The notes under the pieces were generated by a model. It ran no database searches, was not told the origin of the DNA, and was given only the letters and a program-made list of their open reading frames with translations. A stretch of DNA of 64,000 bases from Phallusia mammillata (taxonomy: Eukaryota; Chordata; Ascidiacea; Phlebobranchia; Ascidiidae): positions 62,001-126,000 of the forward strand of contig QLIY01000272.1 in the NCBI GenBank assembly GCA_003260075.1, given 5' to 3'. The position numbers were made by a program, and so were the translations under genes. This document shows positions 13,301-43,000 of this stretch, one piece after another. Every line of letters starts with the position of its first letter. Position 1 is the stretch's first letter.

Positions 13301-16300
13301 TAGAAACATACATACTATTGACAATGGTGCCGATAAGTGAGGTTACTGAAAAAATAAGCCTATAAAGGCTGTTCTCTCCGAAGCTATGATTCTCTCTTTG
13401 TGTCTGTCTATTGTTTTGACTCCGCGCATTGCGACGCAAGCACAGTTTTCTTTGTATTACTGCCAACATGCTTTGCGTAGTACTCAGTAGTTGGGAGTAT
13501 GTTATTTTTCTCTGTGCAGTTGGTGGCCTTCCATGTGACGTACGTGTCCTTCTATACACGCCAGCTATATGTGTTATTGTAAGCACACGCCTGTTGTTTT
13601 GCGCATCTGGTATTTCTGGCTACACATCGCAAAATTCGTAACTCCTGCTAATAACCCTCGCAGTATTGGGCCACGTCGCTTGTACATATTGGCATAGCAA
13701 ACCACTGGTCAGGTTTTGCTGTAAAAAAGTAGTTTTTTTCGCGTTTGCGTTGTGATCACTGTGACTGAGGCCTGAAAGCTGTGGAGCTAGGCGCATTTCT
13801 TTTGTTTCATTCTGCACCGATTTTTTTGTATTGTACCCTCCCAGGGCGCCTATATACGCCACCGTTTTTATGATGTTTAATATGCGATAGTAGTACGCCA
13901 CTTAGCGGCGCTGCTTTTTGCTGTTCAAGTTTTACCCCGCCAAAAAGTTATCAAGTTATATTTTCGTGGTGCAATTTTTTTGAAGCACCCCCACAGGCTA
14001 GTTTTGCGCGCCGCTTTTATCTGCTAAGGCAATAACATTTTTGTTGCTGATTCTTTGCGCCACCAGCTTACGTAGTAACTGTTTTTTTTACCTATTGGTA
14101 ATCTAATTTGCCTCCTCAAAAGCGCTAGGCAATATCTGTACATAAGTGCCTTCGTGGCGAAACAAAACGGCTTAATTTGCGGTGTTTGTTTTCGTCTACT
14201 GCTTTCTGCGAGCCAGGCTTTAGACTTCCGCATTTCTGTTTTTCGGTTCCTGTTTTTCCTCGCATTTCGTAATATCTCCGCCTGTTTTCGTCTTTTTGGT
14301 TTCATGTTCCTCGCAGCGCGCCGTGTTCCACTATATTGCTGTTTCTGTTCCTCTTTTTCCCTCCTAAGACATTCAAATACAAGTTTCGTTTTTGCATTTT
14401 ATTTCAAATGCCCATGGAGTTTGTAGGTAACCCGCAGTACAGTCACAGGGCCAAACCCTTGAAAAAGTTTTATTCAATAAGTATTTGCGAAAAATGCATT
14501 GGCATTGTCCGCTCCCTATTCAAATAGAACTATTGAAATAGATCGACAAACTGATAATGGTTAAAATATAGTCTACTAAACTAAATTTTAAAGGAGTTTG
14601 TACATAGTTGTCCTTAAACTGTAGGCTCTAAATCCAAAAATCTTTGAGTGTGTGTTAACATAAGAAAATGGATTATAAAAAAATCCAAATGAGCGCTCAT
14701 AAAAAATCGTAACTTCCAAAAGTTTTCACGCTGCTAGACTAATTTAAAACAGTTAAAAAACCCGGTTGCGAAGCCATGCATCTTTAAAGTGAGGAGTGCA
14801 AGAGAACGGTCATAAAATTTGTACACTATTTTCCCCTGCTATAGTATTTTGAAACCTACTTTGATAAAAGCATTGCACACATGCGCTGGTCATGCTTTAT
14901 GCCACCATCAGCCCAGCACTATTTCACACTTAGCGGGAGTGGTTGTAGGTATGCTGTTATGTTGTGAAAACATTACCATGTTGCCCTTATGTTGACAAGT
15001 TGTAGGGTGGAAGGAGTACGGCGCCCAACCGCTGAACATGCAGCCTATACGGCAATGCAATGCGTACGTGGTCAAGTTTAATGTAATGTAAATATTTGCT
15101 CCTTCGATAACACGTAGCTAGCTAACTTTTTTGACTTGTTGTCACACATGCAACAGCCTTAGTTTTTGATCACCCCTAATTTGCGAAAAATTTCACAAAC
15201 GTTGACGATCCCTTGAATGGCAAAACCGACTGGTCGTTTTAACTTCAAAATTTCATTTAAACCTCAAATGCCAGTTTTATTTTGTTTTCATTACAGCTAA
15301 CATACAAATAATACAAAATAGAGAAAATACAAAATACACAACAAATTTTTTATCCCTTGAAAATAAATTTTTAATTGGTTTCTTACTGCCACCGTGCGGA
15401 AAAAGGAAAAGTATTTTTGCAGTTCTGCATTTATTGTGATTGTAAATGTGAACGTGATAAAGTTATGCAAATTATATTGACAAAAGTCAACACTTTTGTG
15501 CCTTAAATCTTCTGAAATTTTTCTAAGCAATGTTTCTTTTAATACAGCATTATACTTTGCTCTGGACTTTTCGTATCACCTACTTTTTTACAAGCATTGA
15601 CAAAAATACAAAATGACCTATTTTACGTCATTATTTGGCATGTTACGTATTTGTTGTGGCAAGTTAGATGTTTTCAGGAAGAATAGTTGCATAATCGCTA
15701 TTAATAAATTGCAGAAGGATAATCTTACACGTTTATTACTTTATACTGTCTTTTATGTCTATTCCACAACTTTGCAATGCCCAAATGCAATGTTTGTGCT
15801 TTAAAAGAAACGTTAGAAAATGCGCTGACAATATAATTTATAACAATGCCTAGCTTACTTTACAACCTGAACAAAAATTTTTTGTTTTAAATTTGGATCT
15901 TTTTTACTTTAAGCAACTTTGCTAAGTATACATGTGGTATTTTAATTTTGACAGCATTAAATTATAAAAAGGTTTAACAACTTACAGATTTGCATTTTTT
16001 AAGCAAAGTTTAGATTTGTTAATTTGCTGTCCAATCTACCATTGCAACATTGAAAAAGAAACCATGAGAACTAAAAAATAATCTATTATGTGTTTTGCCA
16101 ATTCTACACTAGTTAGCCTACCCTTGCCTCTTAAGATACAACAGTCATTCATCCAATTTAATTGACATTTACATTGTTAAAAACCCCCCCCCCTGTTAAT
16201 TTGCTGTCCAATCTACCATTGCAACATTGAAAAAGAAACCACGAGAACACATATATGTGTTTTGCCAATTCTACACTAGTTAGCCTACCCTTGCCTCTTA

Positions 16301-16592
16301 AGATGCAACAGTCATTCATCCAATTTAATTGACATTTACATTGTTAAAAAATATATACATGTTCTAAATCTTCTGCAAATATATCACTGTGACTTTCTTT
16401 TACCAAGCAGACTTTACTCCACTACTGCACCATAAACAAACACTCTTGTTGTTACCAAGGTTTCATGGTCTTTAATGTTGGATATTTCTTTCAACAGTTT
16501 TGCAAAACCTAAAATCCCAGCAAAAATGTAAGTTGAAAAAAGAAACTGTGAATTGTGATACACCTAACTCTTGTAGAAACCAGCATTCAACT
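13301..16592. other. Intergenic and KDM4 5' region
   Basis: It starts with the WBP1-like 3' UTR, then AT-rich sequence. An allelic duplication lies at 16017-16350. The KDM4 exon starting after the acceptor at 16497 carries 95 nt before the ATG, so part of the KDM4 5' UTR and at least one upstream non-coding exon must lie here or further upstream. Confidence 0.45.
16017..16350. repeat. Allelic duplication around 10 C
   Basis: 16017-16183 and 16194-16350 are copies with a short indel (the AACTAAAAAATAATCTAT region), separated by C at 16184-16193. Confidence 0.9.
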
Positions 16593-32682
<16,090 letters not shown>

Positions 32683-33547
32683 AGAAATATTATTTGCGAG
32701 TGACAGAATACAATTGATCTTATCCATGACATTTACATACTTCAGACAAAACCTGTATTTTTTAAACGATTGGTTGTAGAGTTAATTTGGATTAATAAGT
32801 TCCATATAAGTGTAACTTGAGTGTTTAAATTTGCTAAAATTTTCAATTTAAATTGCTCTGAAATCAAGTTTTTATACTGGTTGTATGTTATGAAATATTA
32901 TTTGTCATCTAGTTTAATCTCTTTCGCCCTCCTGCGGTAAAATGACATGATATCCACCTTGCGTAGATTGTGTTTGTTTTTTGCTTGCTGTTGGCCCCCC
33001 CCCCCGTTTTGAAAGCTTAGCAACTTATCGTAAAACGAAGTTTGCGATGTGAGGAAATATTATTTGCGAATGACAGAATACAATTGATCTTATCTATGAC
33101 ATTTACATACTTCGGACAAAACCTGTATTTTTTAAACGATTGGTTGTAGAGTTAATTTGGATTAATAAGTTCCATATAAGTGTAACTTGAGTGTTTAAAT
33201 TTGCTAAAATTTTCAATTTAAATTGCTCTGAAATCAGTTTTTTATACTGGTTGTATGTTATGAAATATTATTTGTCATCTAGTTTAATCTCTTTCGCCCT
33301 CCTGCGGTAAAATGACATGATATCCACCTTGCGTAGATTGTGTTTGTTTTTTGCTTGCTGTTGGTTGTCACGCGTTTGTGTGATTAGCGCAAATAGTTTA
33401 TAGACGTTTTTTCTGTTATTTTTTAACTTAATTTTTGCGCCATAGGCTCTTGTTGCGCATGCGCACAAGCACCTCAAATGCGTGTCCATCGATTTGTCGT
33501 CATTAAAACAAATTACAAGCAGCGCCATGTATGAAATCTTACATAAA

Positions 33548-33952
33548 ACACAATTGCAAGTAAAGTTAAAAGCCGCAATAGTAATACATCAGCAAATTGT
33601 TTGCTTACTTTAATCAGTTTTACACCTTTTTGGCGTGTCGTGTTTAGTTACGTCATCGTGTAACGTCACCAGCCTTACGACGTCACCTATTTAGCAGAAA
33701 CGTCATTCTGTCAAATCACTGCAAAAAAATCAGCAAAAAGGTGCACCCCCCCCCCCACACAATTGCAAGTAAAGTTAAAAGCCGCAATAGTAATACATCA
33801 GCAATTTGCTTGCTTACTTTAAACAGTTTTGCACCTTTTAGGCGTGACGTGCTTACTTGCGTCATCGTGTAACGTCACAAGCCTTACGACGTCACCTATT
33901 TAGCAGGAACGTCATTCTGTCAAAATACTGCAAAAAATGCAGCAAAAAGGTG
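33548..33952. repeat. Allelic duplication around 11 C
   Basis: 33548-33745 and 33757-33952 are copies with several differences (for example GTTTAGTTACG versus GCTTACTTGCG). Confidence 0.9.
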
Positions 33953-34150
33953 TATATTGATTTTCGTCTTCGTGTGACGTCATAAAACGCACAACGTCAA
34001 CTGCTTAAGCAAAAACGCGTCATCGATTCAAATTACTCCTGATTAGTATATACTTAAAAACGTTTGGAATTTATAAGGCCCCCCCCCCATTTTCGTCTTC
34101 GTGTGACGTCATAAAACGCACAACGTCAACTGCTTAGCAAAAACGCGTCA
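33645..34150. promoter_or_regulatory. Cluster of ACGTCA (CRE-like) motifs
   Basis: Within about 250 non-duplicated bases there are at least six ACGTCA hexamers, including GACGTCACC, AACGTCATT and a full TGACGTCA. ATF/CREB factors bind this motif; function here is unproven. Confidence 0.4.
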
Positions 34151-34206
34151 TCGATTCAAATGGCTACCGATTAGTATATGCTTAAAAACACTTGGAAATC
34201 ATAATT
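33960..34206. repeat. Allelic duplication around 10 C
   Basis: 33960-34078 and 34089-34206 are copies containing GTGACGTCATAAAACGC; C at 34079-34088. Confidence 0.9.
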
Positions 34207-34207
34207 G

Positions 34208-36505
34208 TCACCTTTTATTTTCCGCATTGGCACTAGAAGTCTTTAACGTTAAAGTCACTTCGCTTTGGCTTACAATGGCATCGAGTTTTACCCATTTTGC
34301 AGTTAGTTCGGCGCGGTGTTTCTTTTCCTGTTTTTTCTTCTGCTTGATATTGCTTAAAATAGTGGCGAAAACCTTTTGATCGACAGTCATGAAGTTCTTG
34401 ATCCCCCCCCCCCTTTCCTGTTTTTTCTTCTGCTTGATATTGCTTAAAATAGTGGCGAAAAACTTTTGATTGACAGTCATGAAGTTTTTGATGACGTTGG
34501 TTGCCATGGTGATGATTGTGCTGTTCCAGTGGAAGTTGGAGACTTGTAAGAGGCTGGGCAGCACGATTGGAAATATCTGTGTGGAGCTGACTTCCATCAG
34601 GCTCACGATGTACTCGTTGTCCCAGAAGTATAGCGCCCGTTCTGCCACCTATGCAAATAGGCCAATGCTCTTATGTTCTCAACAGCCAATAAGCACCAGG
34701 GAGGATCCCATAGCGGCTAGGCTATGATAGCCTACGATATATACACAAGTATGTAAAGAAAAGTGAAACTAAATAAGTATAACGTTTTGTAACTTAAAGT
34801 TATTGTGCCAAAAAGCATCCATTTTTCAGCAAAACTGCGACAAAAAATAGCATAATTTTTTCATCTGCTTTCTTGGGAAAGTAGGAAGGATGTTCCCCCC
34901 CCCCTGGTGATGATTGTGCTGTTCCAGTGGAAGTTGGAGACTTGTAAGAGGCCGGGCAGCACGATTGGAAATATTTGTGTGGAGCTGACTTCCATTAGAC
35001 TAACGATGTACTCGTTGTCCCAGAAGTATAACGCCCGCTCTGCCACCTATGCAAATAGGCCAATGCTGTTATGTTCTCAACAGCCAATAAGCACCAGGGA
35101 ATGTCCCATAGCCTACGATATATACACAAGTATGTAAAGATAAGTGTATCTAAATAAGTATAACGTTTTGTAACTTAAAGTTATTGTGCCAAAAATCATC
35201 CATTTTTGAGCAAAACTGCGACAAAAAATAGCATAAGTTTTTCATCTGCTTTCTTGGGAAAGTAGGAAGGATGTATTTAACCCAGACAACTGTATCGTAA
35301 GTAGGCTAATTTTTGTCAAAAATATATGGTAAAACGGACAACATTTTAGACGAAGTTTGAGAAATTTAACAGTTTCATGCCAATATACAATGATAGCCTA
35401 TACCTTACCTGAAAATGTTCACTTTTTATGCATTTAGCAAGTTGAAGAAACACAACTCGTTGGACTTTAATAAACTCGGAAGGCTGTAGGACGTCGATAA
35501 TTTCTTCCAGCTCGCCGAGAAACATCACCTCTTTCGCTGCAACTGTCCGAGGCCATCTTTTTAGAAACTTGGTCACATATTCTTCAGTTAAAGTTGGATC
35601 CTTTTCCAAGTACTGGACCACACAATAAACTAGTTGTGCTTGGTAGTGCTGGAGGTTTGGTGTAGAATGCAGAGGCAGCAAGATTTGAAAGAGAAACTGT
35701 TTGTGTTCACGTTTTAGTGGGCAAGCATAGCCATTTATGATGCTCCCCAAAACTTCTAGTATTTCAGTAACACCACCCCCCCCCCAGGCAGCAAGATTTG
35801 AAAGAGAAACTGTTTGTGTTCACGTTTTAGTGGACAAGCATAGCCGTTTATGATGCTCCCCAAAACTTCTAGTATTTCAGTAACACCTGGAAAGTATAGA
35901 TCTTCGTACATCATTTCTAGAAATTTGTTATTCACTACGTTGCGTATAAACGCCCGTAGGCCTAGGAATTTTCCGTAAATCCGGTGCACTGCCGTCTTTA
36001 GGCACTCTCGCTCATTTATATCTTCACTAGCGAAGCGATTTATAAGGTCTGTAACAAAATGATGGTCTATATATTTCTTTGCCTCGCTCGGTTGAAAGTC
36101 TGGAGATTCCAACACACGGAAGAAAAACGTATAAACCAATTGCAAATGCGGCCATTCCGGAACCACAATCGGGTCATCTTCGTCAGGGTCATAATTTGGG
36201 TTATTGGGATGCACTGCCTGAAACAGATTGTGGGCAATCATAGTGAAACACATGGCATAAATTGGTTCAATCAAAACGCCACGACTTTCTTCCATAAATT
36301 CAACTACTTCTTTGAGGTAAATTGTCTTGAGGTCCTTTTCTTTGACTTGAGAAGTAGGGTCTTGAAAATCAAAAGTATAACAGCAAAATCGCAGCTTCTT
36401 GGCAAACAGGTCTATTCTTGCCGCTGGTTTGGCATTTGTCAACAGCGGTAAAGGGGCGGTTATCTTGGCAACAACTTCCTCAGGCGGGTGTTTTTTACTT
36501 GGCAT
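34208..36505 (-). CDS. PPP2R5: Divergent PP2A B56-family regulatory subunit
   Basis: B' (B56) subunit directing protein phosphatase 2A to substrates carrying LxxIxE motifs; a HEAT-like repeat solenoid. Read on the minus strand: exon 1 36505-35409 and exon 2 starting at acceptor 35046 (an allelic copy starts at 34648) and ending at stop 34208-34210. Removing allelic duplications (offsets 113, 398 and 90 bp) gives 984 + 351 nt, 444 aa, near the size of the conserved B56 core. Landmarks: [109 protein letters not shown], then [14 protein letters not shown] in exon 2 and a basic, Lys-rich C-terminal helix. It is clearly more divergent than typical B56 in the [20 protein letters not shown] segment and has one intron only, exactly at HFQ/VAERAL. 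It could be a partly retroposed, lineage-specific paralogue. It lies tail-to-tail with KDM4. Confidence 0.92.
34324..34492. repeat. In-frame allelic duplication around 11 C (PPP2R5)
   Basis: 34324-34402 and 34414-34492 repeat the C-terminal coding region ([18 protein letters not shown]) at a 90-bp offset, so the frame stays open through an artificial Gly run. Confidence 0.9.
34507..35280. repeat. Large allelic duplication around 10 C (PPP2R5 intron/exon 2)
   Basis: 34507-34894 and 34905-35275 both contain the exon 2 acceptor and [14 protein letters not shown]. They differ by several bases, one changing Ser to Gly in [14 protein letters not shown], and by a short indel. Confidence 0.9.
35673..35888. 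repeat. Allelic duplication around 10 C (PPP2R5 exon 1)
   Basis: 35673-35775 and 35786-35888 both encode part of [20 protein letters not shown] at 35776-35785. Confidence 0.9.
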
Positions 36506-38607
36506 GATGATGGAAGTACAAATAAATGTCACAGGATAAGTTATCAAAACTTTTATGTAAGATTGTTTTATGACGCAACAATCAAAACTATCAACACATA
36601 ATTCACGTCAATAATTGAAACTTGTTTGTGTTGACATTTTCTTATTTTTATTGCTTAAAAGATTTTTATCTTCAAAGTAAAAAATCAAACATTTTTATTC
36701 GTAAAATATATTTTTTGTTGTTGAGGATTTCTATGACTTGCAGCAGATTGTGGTAATTTTTAGAGGTAAGTTTTGCTGAAGAATTTTAACAGTTTTGCTA
36801 TTACCAAGTTTGGAAAGTTTTTGTTTTGTCTAAACTTTCACGAAGTTCCGTCAAATTTGTTTGAAACCCCCACTTCCATGACGAAATCAACGTTATTTCA
36901 AAGGTATTTTGCATAAATCCTTTTCTAATACTGATTTATTTTGATTTTAAGGAACAAACCACAAACTAAGTTGTGGCTCAAATGTCAACATTATTGATAA
37001 TAAAGACCCCTAAAACACAAAAAAGACGCTAGAAAAATTTAACACAAAGTGGTATTAAAACTTAGTTGATAGAAAAATGAGGGAAAATACCTGAGACTTC
37101 CACAAACAAGTAATACAAAGCAACAAACCTAGTTTAAAACCAGCCAGTACAATCCAATACTCTTGACTATTAGGAAATGCATAGAGCTTTATTACGGTAT
37201 TTTTTGTTGAACTTCAATCAATGAGATTTAGACAAATAAATATTTGTTATGTTAGATGAAGTTGGGACCCGAAAGGTTTTATTAAATGAGGCAACTAGAA
37301 TAAAATGTGCAACAATTGATAAGTGATAGTAAACATTGTTGTGGTTTCAGATAATGCGAGATATGGATTTATATCGTCCTGCCAATGGAACAAAGGTAAT
37401 GAAAGTTAATAAACTTTGCTGTTTATAAACTATATGATTAAACAAGATGATTATCAATTCATATCTAATTTTCGCACATACACACGCAGTATCTGCAACA
37501 TTAACATTTAAGCCAAAAATACCATCGAAACAATTGCTAATTAAAGGGTGATAAATTATCACACATCCAAATACAAAAGCAGTTATGTGATTTGCTGGAT
37601 GAATTACTGATAAAAATCATGACCACAAGATGTCTGCAAGCACCATGAGTGTGAAATGTTTATGTTGCACACAAATTAAGGCATGAAGAAATGCCTAAAC
37701 AACACATAAGGCATAATCATACTGCTTATTACAAAATACATAATGTATACTTCATACTTGATGCAACCTAGAGACAAAAAGTGGTTTGCATATTGTTTAT
37801 TCTTTTGGTTGAAATGGTTCATTACAGTGCACTCCAACTTTATACTGTAATATATGGGTGATGTGTTATTACCTTTAAAATGTATTCAAGACTGCTGCTT
37901 TGCCGTTGACTGTGACACTTTCTTGGAGTCCTAAAAGTTAATGTGACAGTTATGATGTAGAAAGAGACTATACTGACTGATTGTATGTAAAATGATTTGC
38001 ACTTAAACATATTATTTTTGTTTCATGACAAACATTTAGTTAGAAGTGTAAGCAAATCTACAAATATTTTCAACAGACTTTTGTTTGACTAAACAATAAC
38101 CATGCTAAGAGGAAATAAGATAGACTGGAATATCAGGCGCCAGTACAATATCCTGTATTGTTGCATTGCTTGTGGAAATATTCCTCCCATTTTGTTTTCA
38201 CATGTTGAATAAATATGTGGTTAATTATGTCAATTGTTGACAACATGATAAACCTAAAATAATAAACAGTGAGTTGCAAATTTGCCGACTTTTTTTAAGT
38301 TGGTCATATGTTGTTAAAACTACTATGTATAATAATAGGTTTCATTCGAATTATTTGTGTTCATGGTAACATAATGAAAGGGCAGAATCAGTTTGATTAG
38401 TTTATACACCAAACATACAATGTGTTTTCAGTTTCATTTACTCCTGTTGTTTATAAATGCTTCTCAATTATTGTTATTATATATATTTTTAATACAATGT
38501 ATTGTTATATATATATATTTATACAAGCATCAAGATGCATGAGGTCATTGTGTATTGTTGTTAGACATCCAAACCAGGTTTACATAGTTGGAATGTTGTT
38601 TATGGAA

Positions 38608-38737
38608 TGAAACATAAGGCAGATTTCTTGTGCAGTTATTTTTGAACCTTGAAAACACATAAGACAAACGCCCCCCCCCCTGAAACATAAGGCAGATTTC
38701 TTGTGCAGTTATTTTTGAACCTTGAAAAAGACAAACC
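38608..38737. repeat. Allelic duplication around 10 C
   Basis: 38608-38670 and 38681-38737 are copies; the second lacks a few bases. Confidence 0.85.
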
Positions 38738-39867
38738 CCGTTTAGCTGTTTTGCTGTATTATGTGCAGCTATTTGCGAATCTTTAAATAAGCCTAGGGCA
38801 AAGGATCAAAGAGAAAGACTGTGGTTGAGCCTTTGTGTTTCTTTCCTGTCACATGCGTTGCATCCAACCATTCAATAAACCCAAACAGCAAACGCCGCAT
38901 TCGTGGTCAATCTCACGCGATCAAATCTATTTAGCATAAACCAGCCAAAACATCACGCTAGCCTTGACTTTGCCGAATCCTAAATAAATCCTTCAACAAA
39001 AGATATTTTTACCCCTCACTGCTCCTGAAGTTGGTAGATCTCAAATTTACGTCGCCGTCAAAAGATGTTCGATTAGCCGTGAAGTTTGCCACGGCTATCG
39101 GTTGTCGCGCCTCTTACCCCCGAATATTCGACATCAACAAATCCCCATAAGTTCGTGAGAAGCACCCACCTTGCCTCACTGGGGTTGCAGCGGCCCCTGA
39201 AACCACGGATGCTGAACTTTTGAAAAACAGATTTGTGGTGATTTTTTTGTTTTAAAGTTTTTGATCAGGTTTTTTTTGTTTTTATGTTAGACACCGTAAT
39301 ATGTAGTTTTAACGGTAGGAGTTTATTGTGCGATGGGTGCACAAGTTTCCAAACAATTTTGGTAATGCTGTTTACAATAACGCTCACTGCGAAGTTTTCT
39401 TAGAGAGTGAAAGCTTCCAACAATTCGATTTCCTGAAATCACATATTACGCCGTTTTGTGTGGGTTAGCGATATATTATTCCAAATGTCTTTAGTTCAGT
39501 CTTATGCAATTGTTTAGGCCACCTTATCTTTTTTATCCACCACCCACTTTGGTACTTATTTTTAATAAATTTCCACTACCCACAAATGTATTGCAGAAAT
39601 AAAGCCTTCCGCCCACGTAATTTAACGAAATGCCCAAGGGTAGGCGGATTCCTCCAGAAACGCTGGACTAAACGGTATCCAATGTCTAAAATAAAAAAAG
39701 AAACGTAAAAACATTTCTGCTTGGCTGTGAATGCTGCAAAGACGTTCCTACGATTTTAATTGATTGTAGCTAATTTTATGCAAATGTTTTTCGGCATTCT
39801 TTCCGTATAAAACTCATAGAATAGGTTTTTTTTCCCTTTTCCTCTGTACAATTGTATGAAGCTTTTC

Positions 39868-40003
39868 CATAAGCAGTCTGAATGCGGTATATCAGTTGAC
39901 TGCATCAAGTTTGCTTGGTAACCCACTTTAAAGCGAGAATGGGCCCCCCCCCCCCATAAGCAGTCTGAATGCGGTATATCAGTTGACTGCATCAAGTTTG
40001 CAA
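39868..40003. repeat. Allelic duplication around 12 C
   Basis: CATAAGCAGTCTGAATGCGG to CATCAAGTTTGC occurs before and after the C run at 39944-39955. Confidence 0.85.
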
Positions 40004-43000
40004 TGGTGATCTTTCTAGGAAACACAAGTAGCTTACGTTGATCCCTAGTAGCCGGCTGTCCCTCTTTTGTTAAGATGATGTATACAACAATATGGCCGGT
40101 CTTTATTTATATCTTAAGACGTGTTCAATTATTCAACGCTATTTCGTGATAGCTATACTGAATAGGAGCACGGTTAAGTCGGCGTTTCCTTTCCGTTGCA
40201 ATTTAGTAGTTTTACGAACAAAAAATCGCACATCTCTCAGTCTAATTCAACAAAACGAAATAAAAAGAACAATTTTGTCACGTGAAAACGTTTTTTCTCT
40301 TATCGTAAACTTTTTTGTCAATGTAACTGCTTTTGTGTAATGTAAAACGAAACGCTGTCGATAAGACAACAGATAAATAAGTACAAAAGGAATTATAACA
40401 AGGTAGATTACATATTGGTGCTTAACTGGATGGAAGACTTGTTTTTAAATGTGCGTTGTGAGGCGTGGTATAGATACTTGCATGGTCTTTACTTATATAG
40501 ATCAAATTTAACAAGATATTAAATATTTAATTTTGCTGTTTTCTTAAAACGTAAAAACAAGCAAGTATGTTACTTTTGTGTGATTTATGCGTTCTACTAA
40601 CTTGTTTGGTGTAACGGCAAGGAATTGGTTTAAGTTGTTTTGGGCGTTACCTAAAAACTAAATATAACATCCAAAAGCGTATTTGGACGTACATATTACA
40701 CTCGCTGCTATGAAAAAAATGTAACAGTCACATATGACTGGTTCTGTCAAGGCTTTGGTATTTACGACCCAATACCTGTGAAGCCCTCGTGCGCAGGTTA
40801 ACCGGGGCGACCAACCGTATCGAAGTTTTTTTGCTCGGGAAAACCTCTTTCAATATCATTCAAGTACAAAGACGTCTGGTGATATACTGAAAGAGCGCGT
40901 ATTATGCCTTGATACCATTGTTTTGGACGGTGCTGCTTCATAAGCAAGGTTATATGTTGGATACAAACAGACAGCGGATATTGGTGCGGTTTCTGCAGCC
41001 AGCGAAACACATCAATACATGCTCATGCCTTTCATTTACATGGAATTAATGTAGGAAGTCTGCATCAAGGCGTTCTTCTTGCGTACAGGGCGCTACGCCT
41101 TGTCATTTAAGGTGTACAATAATGCCAGGTCTTTGGATGGTAGTTTTGTCAGCGTTTGTGTTCGCGGACGATTGAGTCTGGTAGTTTGTGCCTCCATGCG
41201 TGAATGTTCGGTGAAACTTTGGTGTCAGTGAACCGAAAACGCCTTCCCCCCTTTTGAACGGTGTGTACACCTGCCGCAGATGTAGCTAAGTGCTAGACTG
41301 GAAGACAAGTCAAACGCAGTCACGGTGGCAAAAGCCCTACGTGCTGCGAGTTAGGTTTCAAGGCTTTTGGGGTAGATTTTGAAGCATGAGTTATTCTTCG
41401 GAAATGATTTTGACAGCCGAAGACTTTTTACTATTTGGAAATGACTTATATGCAAACTTTGAAACATGGCACACCAGTATGGCGTGTACTGCGTTGGTGT
41501 CTATATTCAGGACATTAGAAATTTGGTTGTTTTTTCCCTTTTAAGCTTCTTAAGCTTTGGTAAGCAACATTTTACGATGAGAAAATGTTGTTTGTAGTTT
41601 CTGAATTGTTGAATAAAAATTTTCGATATTTTTTGTGCTAATAATATGCATGAAGATATCGCAGCTGTGTGCTGTAAATCTTGTGTTTTAATACCAAAAA
41701 CATGTAAATACCGTAATCAATGCACAAAATTATCGTGTGCAAACTTGTTAAATTATTGGTTATAGGTTTATATGTTTAAACTGAATTGGCGATGGTCGAA
41801 TCAAGTGTTTTCATTTCTGTTGCGTTGTGTTCACAAACAATTGTTTCGAGCAAAAGGTAAAATAAAAACTAAAGCGGCAATGGTTTGTTTCGATAATAGC
41901 GACGCTAGGATACAAAATATGACAAATTTCAATTTTGAAGTGTTGTTAATCTCTGCAGTAAACGTTTAAATAGTTGATTGTGAGAGAATGTGGTAAAGAA
42001 TTTGCAGACAATTCGCTATTGATTAATGTGTTGCTGCTGCGTGACAGGTGTGAGGCGTATAGGATATATACTGGTATGATTTTTTTACGAAAGTGTGTGG
42101 AAAACATGTTTGTGTCGCTGCCTTGGTATGACATGCAAGTACTTTCATACCTGACAAGTAAACTACATTAGTGTGCGTTTATGTGTTTGTCAAATTTCAA
42201 TCCAAGCCTACAAGGTTTATAGTGGGTATTTTATTGGTATGTGGTGACAAAAAATTATTTGTACTTATTCAATTTCTGTCTGGTTTTGACTAATCATAAT
42301 AGGAAATGTCATATTTAGCGCTTGGGCTGTCTTTTGACGAGTGGCTCAAATTTGACCAAATCCAAAATTTCCACTTATTTTCATTCGCCGTTTCTTGCTA
42401 TACGTCCTCTTATAACCTTACTCCTGTACCAAAAAGGACATATACGTCTGGAAAGCCGTCAAAAATACATCAAATAATCATTTTTTCTGATCACACACAC
42501 AACCCGACCAACAAGATTTTTTGTCACGATTTTATTTTCACGGTTCCCCTTCAGTGATCCATCACAGTGACGCCACAGGGTCGTGATCCCTACGTCACGC
42601 TGTCAGAAGCTTGTTACAGCTAACAAATTAATCCACAGCGTCTGGGAGTGATGAAGTCTTGCGGGAATGCACGCCAATCGATAATTGGTTTTCCAAGCCC
42701 TTAGCTCGCTTGCTTTATACGCCGTAAAGGTGTTCTACCGTAAAATTAGGACCAGTGTGTGTTTAAATATCGATCTGCGTGTAATATCCCAATCGAGCTT
42801 GTAGTGAGGTTTGTCAGGTTGTTAGGAAACAAGCGAATTAGTTGAGGTATATTTTTTGCCATGTATGTAGCAAAATATTGAATATAGCGTAGGATAGATA
42901 TGGAGTTTTATTATTTGCTAGGTACAAGTGTCATATTCTGATTTCATTACATAAGTAACCTAAGTTCAATAGCGAATTAAAGCCCCGAATAGACCTAAAA

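Larger units (their letters stand above)
32683..34207. other. Convergent 3' region of KDM4 and PPP2R5
   Basis: It holds the 3' ends of both genes and three allelic duplications around C runs (32995, 33746, 34079). It is unusually rich in ACGTCA motifs between 33645 and 34150. Confidence 0.6.

Noticed and set aside
14024..14426. Overlapping ORFs of about 90 aa on both strands
   Set aside because: Low-complexity, Phe-rich on one strand and Lys/Arg-rich on the other; no family resemblance.
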